DNA of 64,000 bases from assembly GCA_003265885.1 (NCBI GenBank), contig QFBQ01000002.1, positions 8,552 to 72,551 on the forward strand. Reading direction: 5' to 3'. Every line of letters begins with the position of its first letter. Position 1 is the stretch's first letter. This DNA is from Candidatus Marinamargulisbacteria bacterium SCGC AG-343-D04 (lineage in GTDB: Bacteria; Margulisbacteria; Marinamargulisbacteria; GCA-2716485; GCA-002719695). The translations under genes were made by a program, and so were the position numbers. This document shows positions 52,159 to 60,040 of the stretch, one piece after another. The notes beneath the pieces were generated by a model. It was given only the letters and a program-made list of their open reading frames with translations. It was not told where the DNA came from and made no database searches.

Positions 52159-54105
52159 GTGTCAACTATTTTGTGGAAACCTAAAGATTCAGATATTCAA
52201 GCCTCTCAGATGTTTCAGTTTATGGAGTATTTAAATAATCAGCATAGTTTATCTCTATCTCAGTTTACAGAAATGCATGATTGGTCTTGCTCAAACCCAT
52301 CAGAGTTTTGGGGATCCTTTTGGGATTATTCTCAACTTTGTTATTCATCACCTTATGAATGTGTGATCTCAAATAAATCTATACCTGGAACAGATTGGTT
52401 TACAGGAGCCTCACTCAACTATGCTGAAAATTGTTTGAAATTCAATGATTCTCATACTGCTATTATTAATGCTGATGAATCAGGGGAAACACATCGAACT
52501 AGCTATAGTGAATTAAGCAAAAAAGTCAGTCAATGCCAGCAATTCCTTCTTTCAAGAAATATCAAAAAAGGAGATCGAGTAGCAGCAATTGTTACGAACT
52601 GTGAAGAAACTATCGTATTTTTTCTTGCTGTGGCCGCCATAGGCGCTATATGGACCTCTTGCTCTCCGGACTTAGGGGATGAAGCTATTTTAAGCAGATT
52701 TTCTCAAGTTGAACCAAGGTGTCTTCTCTTTGTAGATTCTTATATGTTTAAAAATAAATCCTATGACATTCGTGAACGCATTACAACAGTCATTCAAGAG
52801 CTATCGACTCTTCATACTTGCGTACAACTAGATAGAGTTAATATCGAATCTTCATATCTTGATAGTGTAAATTACTCTTCTATCCTTCAAAACTATCCGC
52901 CCACTGAAATTCACTTTGAACAACTCCCCTTTAACCATCCTCTCTACATTTTATACTCTTCTGGAACCACCGGAAAACCAAAGTCTATTGTTCATTCTGC
53001 AGGAGGATCTTTACTCGAACATATCAAGGAACAACGTCTTCATTGTAATCTTACTCGTGACGATGTTTTCTTTTACTACACAAGCTGCAGTTGGATGATG
53101 TGGAACTGGTTAGTTTCAGGTCTTTCAACAGGGTCTACATTATTAGTGTTTGATGGGTCTCCTTTTTATCCTACAAGACTCTCTACATGGAAGCTTATCG
53201 ATGATTATTCTATTTCCATTTATGGAACCTCTGCAAAGTTTATTAATGCCTCTAGTAAGTTTAAACTGCGTCCTCAAGAAGATTTAGATTTATCTTCTTT
53301 GCGTTTAATTCTCTCAACAGGATCTCCTTTATATGATGAAGATTTTGATTACGTCTACGAGCATGTCAAATCTGATGTTCAATTAAGCTCTATTTCAGGG
53401 GGTACTGACATCGTAGGGTGTTTTGCTCTGGGAAACCCGGTTATGCCGGTTGTTCGTGGAGAACTTCAGTCTTTGAGTTTAGGGTACCCTGTAAAAGCTT
53501 ATTCTCCAGAAGGGAAATCTGTCTTAAATGAAAAAGGAGAATTGGTTTGCGAAGGGCCTTTCCCCTCTATGCCAATTTATTTTTGGAATGACCCTGAAAA
53601 CAAGACGTTTAAAGATAGCTATTTTTCTAAATACAATAATATCTGGCATCATTCTGATTATATCTGTATTTCAGATACGGGTGGTGTTCGAATTTTAGGG
53701 AGAAGTGATGCCACTTTAAACCGGGCGGGAATAAGAATTGGAACCGCTGAAATTTATCAAGTAGTAGAGTCTCTCGACTTTGTTTCCGATAGCTTGGTCA
53801 TCCATTTAGAAAAAACTGATCAGATGTTTCTGTTTGTCACCTCCCCCGATCACGAGACCTTAACACCCGAAATCAACAAAGCTATACTCCAACATATTAA
53901 AACAACACTCTCCCCTCGCCATTCTCCAAATAAAGTGTATATTGTTCCAGAAATCCCTTATACAAAAAATGGTAAAAAAATTGAATTAGCCGTAAAACAC
54001 ATCTTTACTGGAAATGAAGAGTTGATTAACTATTCAAGTCTAGCAAATCAGAGTTCACTAGACTTTTATAAAACACTTGCAGACTCTATCTTATCTGTCT
54101 CGTGA
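52159..54105 (+). CDS. Acetoacetyl-CoA synthetase (acetoacetate-CoA ligase)
   Basis: The protein has 648 residues and starts at GTG after AAAGGAG. The N-terminal WGSFWDY and GTDWFTGASLNYAEN, the ANL P-loop YSSGTTGKPKSIVHSAGG, SCSWMMWNWLVSGL, ISGGTDIVGCF, LGRSDATLNRAGIRIGT and the end YTKNGKKIELAVK match acetoacetate-CoA ligases in order and length. It activates acetoacetate with ATP; the divergent thiolase can then split the product. Together they form a ketone-body use or polyhydroxybutyrate-linked route; no phaB/phaC or CoA transferase gene is in the window. Confidence 0.92.
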   Translation: MSTILWKPKDSDIQASQMFQFMEYLNNQHSLSLSQFTEMHDWSCSNPSEFWGSFWDYSQLCYSSPYECVISNKSIPGTDWFTGASLNYAENCLKFNDSHTAIINADESGETHRTSYSELSKKVSQCQQFLLSRNIKKGDRVAAIVTNCEETIVFFLAVAAIGAIWTSCSPDLGDEAILSRFSQVEPRCLLFVDSYMFKNKSYDIRERITTVIQELSTLHTCVQLDRVNIESSYLDSVNYSSILQNYPPTEIHFEQLPFNHPLYILYSSGTTGKPKSIVHSAGGSLLEHIKEQRLHCNLTRDDVFFYYTSCSWMMWNWLVSGLSTGSTLLVFDGSPFYPTRLSTWKLIDDYSISIYGTSAKFINASSKFKLRPQEDLDLSSLRLILSTGSPLYDEDFDYVYEHVKSDVQLSSISGGTDIVGCFALGNPVMPVVRGELQSLSLGYPVKAYSPEGKSVLNEKGELVCEGPFPSMPIYFWNDPENKTFKDSYFSKYNNIWHHSDYICISDTGGVRILGRSDATLNRAGIRIGTAEIYQVVESLDFVSDSLVIHLEKTDQMFLFVTSPDHETLTPEINKAILQHIKTTLSPRHSPNKVYIVPEIPYTKNGKKIELAVKHIFTGNEELINYSSLANQSSLDFYKTLADSILSVS

Positions 54106-54923
54106 CAACTATTGGCATTATCGGATGTGGGTGGCTTGGACTTCCCTTAGCAAAGGCTTTAATTAAAGAAGAGTTCACTGTCTATGGAAGCACGACCTCA
54201 GACTCAACATACACTACATTAACCGAATCTAATATTCACCCTTGCAAGCTTCTTATTGATGATAAACATAGAATAACATGTTCAGACCCGGATATTTTTT
54301 CTTCCGACATCATAATCATCACCCTTCCATTCAAACGTTCTTTTTCTGAACCACAGGACTACGTTCTTCAGTTAAAAGCCCTGTTATCTACTATTGAAGA
54401 ACGTAATCGTTGTCATTCTGTACTATTTACCTCCTCTACATCAATTTACCCCCTAAATAATGGCATAGTTACAGAAGACACACCTATTGAGCCTAAAAAC
54501 CCTAGACAACAAGCCCTCTTAGATGTTGAGCAGTATCTTTTAAGTCTCTCATCCATAGATACGTGCATACTGCGTTGTGGGGGTATGTATGGCAATGATC
54601 GCCATATTGGCAACTTTTTATCTGGCAAGAAAGTAAAAGGAAATGGCCAAGAACCCGTGAATCTTATTCATCTTTACGACTTAATTGGAATCATTACTCT
54701 AATCGTGAAGCGACCTATAAAAAACTCTATTTATAACCTTGTATCCACTGACCATCCATCTAAATCAGACCTCTATCATTTTCATTGCATAAAAAATGGA
54801 ATATCTCCCCCAACATTTACTGATACATCATGCGCCTCTTTCAAGATAGTATCTAATCACAAGATCCTTCAGAGTTACTCATACTCATTAAAGTATCCAA
54901 CTCCCCTAGCTGTCTATTCCTAA
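54102..54923 (+). CDS. NAD(P)-binding SDR-type epimerase-like protein (YeeZ-like)
   Basis: The protein has 273 residues; the GTG start overlaps the previous stop as GTGA. The Rossmann loop is IGIIGCGWLGLPLAKAL; further on are LFTSSTSIYPLNNG, where Ser and Tyr take the place of the SDR active site, and LRCGGMYGNDRHIG. This fits the atypical SDR group that includes YeeZ, whose substrate is not known. Coupled translation with the acetoacetyl-CoA synthetase gene is likely, but no shared role is evident. Confidence 0.78.
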   Translation: MTTIGIIGCGWLGLPLAKALIKEEFTVYGSTTSDSTYTTLTESNIHPCKLLIDDKHRITCSDPDIFSSDIIIITLPFKRSFSEPQDYVLQLKALLSTIEERNRCHSVLFTSSTSIYPLNNGIVTEDTPIEPKNPRQQALLDVEQYLLSLSSIDTCILRCGGMYGNDRHIGNFLSGKKVKGNGQEPVNLIHLYDLIGIITLIVKRPIKNSIYNLVSTDHPSKSDLYHFHCIKNGISPPTFTDTSCASFKIVSNHKILQSYSYSLKYPTPLAVYS

Positions 54924-55031
54924 GCACTACACATTTTCAACCTCTAGTATATAAATCAATTATTCTTATAAAGAAATCGTTAAACACAAAATTAACTGTA
55001 TCTTTATAATTCAACGAATGTCACAATACAG

Positions 55032-55059
55032 TTGACAAGGTTTATTCACTCTATAAAAT
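55032..55059 (+). promoter_or_regulatory. Promoter of the DUF481 gene
   Basis: A perfect TTGACA at 55032-55037 is followed after 16 bases by TAAAAT at 55054-55059. The leader would be about 63 bases; no ribosome site is seen before the ATG at 55129. Confidence 0.5.
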
Positions 55060-55128
55060 AATATCAAATGGAGCAGTATGATATAATTTCTCTTATTCCT
55101 TTAAATATTCAAGCCCATTAAGTAAATT

Positions 55129-55869
55129 ATGAATAAATATATTCTCTTATGTCTTCTATTAATCACATCCAACTCTATTGCTCAGGTAAATACAGAAGCA
55201 TATAGACAAGACAAAAAAAAACTAGGTCTATACCATTCACTTTCTCTATATTTCAGTTCTATTTCTGGAAACTCTAGCTTCAGTTCTCACAAATTAAATT
55301 ATCGTGGAGATTATATTGCTCAATCCTATAACTCTTTTTTTATTTATGAAAATCAGCAACGAAAGACACCCTCTAAAACAATAGCGAATAAAGGTTTTTC
55401 ACATCTAAGACTTACTAAATCTTTTCACTCTCGTTTTGATTGGGAATTTTTTCTGCAAAACGAGTTCAATGATTTTACATTACTCAAAAATCGTAATTTA
55501 TTGGGACTCTCTATACGAAAAACAGCTCTTTCTTTTGCTAATCATAGCTTTCTTGTTAGTTCTGGACTCATGCTTGAAGAAGAAGACTTATCTAGCGGTA
55601 AAACCTCACGGTCTATTAGATCTACTAATTATCTTATCTACAAATATAGTTCACCAGAAAAGCTAAAGATTATCATCACATCCTATGTTCAACCTAAACT
55701 TTCTGAATTCGCTAACTATAGAGTGTTATCTGATGCTAGTGTTTACTATGCTCTAACTAAACATATGTATTTAACAAGTGGTGTTAATTTTAGGTATAAT
55801 TCTGAACCTCCAAACAATGTTAAGTCCTATGATCTAGAACTTAACCAAGGACTTAGTTTTCTTTTTTAA
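55129..55869 (+). CDS. DUF481-type outer membrane beta-barrel protein
   Basis: The protein has 246 residues. Residues 1-18 are a signal peptide (LLCLLLITSNSIAQ, cut after Ala). The rest alternates polar and nonpolar residues with many aromatic ones, and has the order seen in DUF481 proteins: LNYRGDYIAQ, FDWEFFLQNEFNDF, LLKNRNLLGLSIR, YVQPKLSEFANYR and NSEPPNNVKSYDLEL. It ends in Phe, the usual last residue for Bam-dependent insertion. This is evidence for an outer membrane in the host. Function is unknown. Confidence 0.75.
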   Translation: MNKYILLCLLLITSNSIAQVNTEAYRQDKKKLGLYHSLSLYFSSISGNSSFSSHKLNYRGDYIAQSYNSFFIYENQQRKTPSKTIANKGFSHLRLTKSFHSRFDWEFFLQNEFNDFTLLKNRNLLGLSIRKTALSFANHSFLVSSGLMLEEEDLSSGKTSRSIRSTNYLIYKYSSPEKLKIIITSYVQPKLSEFANYRVLSDASVYYALTKHMYLTSGVNFRYNSEPPNNVKSYDLELNQGLSFLF

Positions 55870-56025
55870 TTACATATACAATACGACAACGTGCTTTCCC
55901 ATGGTTAAGATGATTTAAAGTCTTCGATCTTAGACTTGATGATCGCCTACTCTTTCAACATTTCATTCTTAGCATTCAATATGTATAGCAAAGCAAAGCT
56001 TTGAAACATTTAAAGGAAAAGGGTT

Positions 56026-56835
56026 CTACAAGTATGTTTTAGGTTGTTCAATAATTTTTTTTAATAAACGTAAAGGTTTAGCAAAATGAGCGCCATCAAA
56101 AAGTCTATGGTCCAACGAAAATGTAAGTGTCACTCTATCATATTCCTGAACCGTTCCGTTTTTTATCTGAACCTGTTTGCTCGGTTTCCCTACGGCAACT
56201 ACCATTCCACACCTAGAAAATGGAAATAAAGGAACATACGCCTCCTCCATTCCAAAAGACCCTATAGAGGTAACAATGAAAGATCCATAGGGGTCTTTGG
56301 ATAAACCGAATTTCGAAAAATCTATATTAAGTGAATACATAAAAAAATCAAAAACTTTTATAACCGGTTTTGTTAATAGTGATGGAAATAATTGAATCAA
56401 AAATTTCGACTTTTTCATTTCTTTATTTTTATTTTGTCTTAATTCCAAAACTTTTTCTTTTAATTTCTTTTCTATTTCAGATAAAGATAAACGATCGATA
56501 TCTTGAATGGTCACTCCCAACAAATCATAATCGTCCCCTAACCTTAAATGTGTATTAAAAAATGCAGATATATGTTTACGAACATAGATAGATCGTCGTA
56601 TTAATACTCGATTTAGATAAGGATACTGTTTAAATATAGTGGCTAATGCTTTGGCTACCACATGATTTACCGATACTTGTGTCAACCCTGATTCTTTTAA
56701 ATAGGTCTTACAGTTGCTGTAGTCGAATGTTAACTTGGCATAAATAGTGGGGTTTTTAGGCTTTCCCCAGGATCCGATTGCTAACTTTCTAAAAGAACTT
56801 GATTTTTCTTTTTTAAGGGTTTCAATATTACTCAT
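56026..56835 (-). CDS. E2-type (CoA-dependent) acyltransferase lacking lipoyl domain
   Basis: The protein has 269 residues and consists only of the catalytic core of 2-oxoacid dehydrogenase E2 (chloramphenicol acetyltransferase fold). LTQVSVNHVVAKALA, GSFIVTSIGSFGMEEAYVPL and the catalytic SLDHRLFDGAHFAK are present; lipoyl and E1/E3-binding domains are absent, so it cannot be a normal complex subunit. A section at about 125-160 is rich in Lys and Glu. The start overlaps the ureohydrolase gene by 8 bases, which suggests that the pair act on a common substrate, perhaps an N-acylated amine; that is inference. Confidence 0.8.
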   Translation of the reverse strand: MSNIETLKKEKSSSFRKLAIGSWGKPKNPTIYAKLTFDYSNCKTYLKESGLTQVSVNHVVAKALATIFKQYPYLNRVLIRRSIYVRKHISAFFNTHLRLGDDYDLLGVTIQDIDRLSLSEIEKKLKEKVLELRQNKNKEMKKSKFLIQLFPSLLTKPVIKVFDFFMYSLNIDFSKFGLSKDPYGSFIVTSIGSFGMEEAYVPLFPFSRCGMVVAVGKPSKQVQIKNGTVQEYDRVTLTFSLDHRLFDGAHFAKPLRLLKKIIEQPKTYL

Positions 56836-57877
56836 CTTCTATTTGGGAGACTATTGTTTGCCCACATAAATGATAGAGCATCCTAGCTCCAGTGATGATA
56901 TCGACACTATCTTTTGGTCCATTAACTTCAACGCAGTCAAACCCCACGATAATCTTACCTGCAGTTACACACTTTTTAAGTAAATACGTCACCTTATCAA
57001 AGTCCAATCCTCCTGGCACAGGAGTACCTGTATGTGGACAATACTGAGGATTCAACACATCAATATCCATGCTAATATAAATATTTTCGGGCAAATTATT
57101 GACTATTTTTTTACAAATGCTATCCCAACTTTTACCAGAAAAGAGATCCTCATTGATTTGGTCGTTATAATACGTTTTGATACGTCCTTTAGAAAATTTA
57201 CTTTCATTATATTCAAGCTCACAAAAATCTCGCGCACCTACTTGAACCAAGCGAGAAACATCATTAAATTTCATCACCTGATGCATAATAGAGGCATGAG
57301 AATAGTCAAAACCTTGATAAGAGATTCTAAGATCTAAATGTGCATCAAATTGAAGAACCGCAAATGAGTTAATATTATCGATTAATGCAGAAATGAGTCC
57401 ATAAGAAGCGCTATGATCTCCTCCAACAAGACCTATAATTTTATTGTCCTTAATACAGGTTTTTGCATGCTCATATATAGCATCATTAAAGGTTTCACTT
57501 GCTTTATTAATGTCTACTAGATTCTTTTCTTGCGCATCGCTTAATTCTTTTCCTTGTTCTAAAGCGGTCATAATTTCTTGAGCAGAGTCTTGATACTTCC
57601 CATTAAGTGCTTGAAGTTTTTTATCTTCCTCTAGCATATGAACCCCATAGGCTACTAAATCAGAATAAAAATCTGTGTTGAACAAGTCTATTTGTGAAGA
57701 CGAATCTAGAATTTTTTGTGGAGATAGAGATGCTCCTTTTCTATAACTTGTAGTTAGATCCCAGGGTGCAGGAATTAAAATAAGTTCTGCCGATTCATAA
57801 TCAGATCCCAGTCCAAATATGCCCGCATTTTTTAGGCCTACACTATTATGGTCAATTGTTACGTTTTTTTTAGCCAT
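56828..57877 (-). CDS. Ureohydrolase (arginase/agmatinase family)
   Basis: The protein has 349 residues. The dinuclear manganese motifs are complete: GLVGGDHSASYG, LQFDAHLDLR and SMDIDVLNPQYCPHTGTPVPGG. The first loop, DAHLDLR, carries Leu in place of the common Ala or Thr, and there is an insertion of about 40 residues (95-140, EQGKELSDAQEKN) before GGDH, as in some arginase-like proteins. Arginine, agmatine, formiminoglutamate or a guanidino compound are possible substrates. It is translated together with the E2-like acyltransferase. Confidence 0.85.
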   Translation of the reverse strand: MAKKNVTIDHNSVGLKNAGIFGLGSDYESAELILIPAPWDLTTSYRKGASLSPQKILDSSSQIDLFNTDFYSDLVAYGVHMLEEDKKLQALNGKYQDSAQEIMTALEQGKELSDAQEKNLVDINKASETFNDAIYEHAKTCIKDNKIIGLVGGDHSASYGLISALIDNINSFAVLQFDAHLDLRISYQGFDYSHASIMHQVMKFNDVSRLVQVGARDFCELEYNESKFSKGRIKTYYNDQINEDLFSGKSWDSICKKIVNNLPENIYISMDIDVLNPQYCPHTGTPVPGGLDFDKVTYLLKKCVTAGKIIVGFDCVEVNGPKDSVDIITGARMLYHLCGQTIVSQIEDE

Positions 57878-57980
57878 GTATGTACTCTAGCATAGATTAT
57901 ATGTCATGAGAAATATATGCTGATGTTTAAGTCTTTCATAATGTGGGCAGATCATAATAATTCACATTTTGGAGGTATCA

Positions 57981-58280
57981 ATGAATCATGAATATGATAG
58001 CCATACGTCTTTACCAGAGCTTGCGTCACTTTCTTCATCGCAACAACAAACAGAATCACTAGATTTTGATGAACGTATTCAGTTATTTCAAATGCTTTCA
58101 AAAAGCGTTTTATTTAAACATCAAGATGTTAATTCAAACGATATCAAATTTTGGTTTCCCGAATGTGTCAATAATCAAACCAAAGACACCCATTACAAAG
58201 TCATTCCAAAATCAAAAGTCGAAGAATCTCTAGAATGTGTTCTCGCTCAATTTTTGGAAGATGATTTAGATTATATATAA
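57981..58280 (+). CDS. Small acidic protein of unknown function
   Basis: The ATG at 57981 (99 residues) stands 5 bases after GGAGG at 57971-57975. I do not recognise the protein. It is soluble and acidic at both ends, with a Ser/Gln-rich section at about residues 15-28 (SLSSSQQQTE) and no cysteine motif beyond two single Cys. The strong ribosome site supports that it is real. The gap to the next gene contains a promoter, so it is a separate unit. Confidence 0.6.
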   Translation: MNHEYDSHTSLPELASLSSSQQQTESLDFDERIQLFQMLSKSVLFKHQDVNSNDIKFWFPECVNNQTKDTHYKVIPKSKVEESLECVLAQFLEDDLDYI

Positions 58281-58319
58281 ATAATTCTGCTTCTAATTTA
58301 GTAGTGGTAGCGGTTTTAA

Positions 58320-58348
58320 TTGACTTCGTATTCGTAATCACCGATAAT
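58320..58348 (+). promoter_or_regulatory. Promoter of the cytochrome c maturation operon, possibly leaderless
   Basis: TTGACT at 58320-58325 and GATAAT at 58343-58348 are 17 bases apart. Transcription should start at about 58355, one base before the ATG at 58356, and there is no ribosome site, so the mRNA may be leaderless. Confidence 0.6.
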
Positions 58349-58355
58349 TTTCAGC

Positions 58356-58907
58356 ATGAAAAGATTAATGATCTCAGTACTTTTTCTCTCACTTTTTTTA
58401 TTTTCATGTAAATCTCCAGAGATCAAAACCTACCATACTCCTAAAGAACGCTTAAAAGTTGCCGTTTTACATAAAGAAAAAGAACTATCATGGACCATTC
58501 CTGATCATTGGCAAAAAAAAGAATTAACGTCTTTTCGTAAAGCTAGCTTCACTATTCCAGGGCCTTCAACGGATCTTTCTGCAGACTTTTCAATCACCTC
58601 ATTTCCTGGTTCAGCAGGAAATCTTTTGTCGAATATCAACCGATGGAGACATCAACTGGAATTAGAACCTCTTGATTATCAAACAATGAATAGCTCGCTA
58701 TCAACGATATCCCACTCTCATCTTGATATTCAATTTATTGAACTTAAGAGTGAAAAAAGCTTATTAAATAACAGTCATTTCAAATCCACTTTTGTGGCCT
58801 TCTTTATATTTAATGATGAAACTTATTTCTTTAAGCTCACAGGAGAAAGTTTATTGCTCGACAAAGAAAAAATGTTATTCAAAAATATTTTGGAGTCACT
58901 TCAATGA
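58356..58907 (+). CDS. Lipoprotein of the cytochrome c maturation operon
   Basis: The protein has 183 residues. MKRLMISVLFLSLFLFSC is a lipoprotein signal with the lipobox Cys at residue 18. The mature part has SWTIPDHWQKKE, ADFSITSFPGSAGNL and NINRWRHQLELEPL, a pattern of short periplasmic proteins that I recall from upstream of resB/ccsA in other phyla; the function is unknown there as well. The stop overlaps the ResB gene as ATGA, so it is made together with the cytochrome c haem-attachment proteins, and a role in that process or in apocytochrome handling is likely. Confidence 0.7.
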   Translation: MKRLMISVLFLSLFLFSCKSPEIKTYHTPKERLKVAVLHKEKELSWTIPDHWQKKELTSFRKASFTIPGPSTDLSADFSITSFPGSAGNLLSNINRWRHQLELEPLDYQTMNSSLSTISHSHLDIQFIELKSEKSLLNNSHFKSTFVAFFIFNDETYFFKLTGESLLLDKEKMLFKNILESLQ

Positions 58908-60040
58908 CCCTCTTATGGCGATTTATTTTATTTTTATCTTCTTTAAAATTTGGATTGTTTTCTTTGTCATGTTTTTTCATTATTGTCTTAGTAGGCACCT
59001 TTGCTCAGATTGAGCATGGTATCTTTTATACACAAAAAGTCTATTTTCATTCCCTCTTTATTATGATTCCATTTCGAGATATACATATTCCTGTTTTTCC
59101 AGGAGGGGGGTTAGTGGGGTCTTTGATGGTGCTAAATATTGTTGGGGCAACATGCTTTAAAATTCAGTGGACGAGAAAGAAAATTGGGCTTGTATTTGTC
59201 CATTTAGGACTTATTGTGTTGCTATTAGGAGGAGGGTTAGCCTCTTGTGTGTCTTATGAAAGCCAAGTATACATGGAAGAAGGGGATTCCACATATTTTG
59301 CTAATGACTTACATCATAATGAACTCGTTATTATCGACCCTAGTTTTCCTCGTTACGATAAAATATATGCCATTCCTATAAAAGATCTCATATCTGGACA
59401 AACCATATCTGATGATACGCTTCCTTTTGAAATACACGTCCATGAACAATTTGACAATGTTCTATTGTCATTATCTGAAATACCTAATAAGGCTATTTCA
59501 AAGGGTGTCGGGACAGGACTTACCATTACTTCAATTCCAGAATTCACTCAGGATGATAAAAAAAATAATGAAGGGGCAATTATTTCAATACATCATGAAA
59601 ATAAAGACTATGGACGCTATGTTGTGGCCTTAGATATTGATGGTTATCAAGAAATTCATATAAATAACACTATTTATTATATTCAAGTAAGACCTCGTCG
59701 TGTCTACTTTCCTTTTATGATGACACTCAAAACCTTTACTCAAGAACTTTATCCCGGATCTAATATTCCTAAAGCTTACTCTAGCTTAGTCTCTATTCGT
59801 GACTTCAAAATGGGCTCGGAGCGAGACGTTTTAATCTATATGAATCATCCTTATAGACAAGATAACCTGACATTCTTTCAGGCAAGTTTTGGAAAAGAAG
59901 AGCCATCTTCTATATTGCAAGTCGTTCGAAACCCTCTATGGCTTATTCCTTATATCTCATGCATCATTATTTCTTTAGGACTATTACTTCATTTTTCTAT
60001 TTATTTATTGGCTTTTTTGAAACGGAGAAAAAATGCTTAA
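58904..60040 (+). CDS. ResB/CcsB-like cytochrome c maturation protein
   Basis: The protein has 378 residues. Three N-terminal membrane segments (about residues 8-32, 64-84, 92-112) are followed by a long periplasmic domain (about 115-345) and a last membrane helix, the ResB order. The pair SLKFGLFSLSCFFIIVLVGT and the loop with HSLF and FPGGGLVG fit the family. With CcsA it forms the System II synthase that attaches heme to CxxCH of exported apocytochromes. The end overlaps the CcsA gene by 8 bases. Confidence 0.82.
   Translation: MTLLWRFILFLSSLKFGLFSLSCFFIIVLVGTFAQIEHGIFYTQKVYFHSLFIMIPFRDIHIPVFPGGGLVGSLMVLNIVGATCFKIQWTRKKIGLVFVHLGLIVLLLGGGLASCVSYESQVYMEEGDSTYFANDLHHNELVIIDPSFPRYDKIYAIPIKDLISGQTISDDTLPFEIHVHEQFDNVLLSLSEIPNKAISKGVGTGLTITSIPEFTQDDKKNNEGAIISIHHENKDYGRYVVALDIDGYQEIHINNTIYYIQVRPRRVYFPFMMTLKTFTQELYPGSNIPKAYSSLVSIRDFKMGSERDVLIYMNHPYRQDNLTFFQASFGKEEPSSILQVVRNPLWLIPYISCIIISLGLLLHFSIYLLAFLKRRKNA

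Noticed and set aside
55918..55937. AAGTCT...AGACTT hairpin between the DUF481 and E2-like genes.
   Set aside because: Six pairs with an eight-base loop and no T run on either side; not convincing as a terminator.
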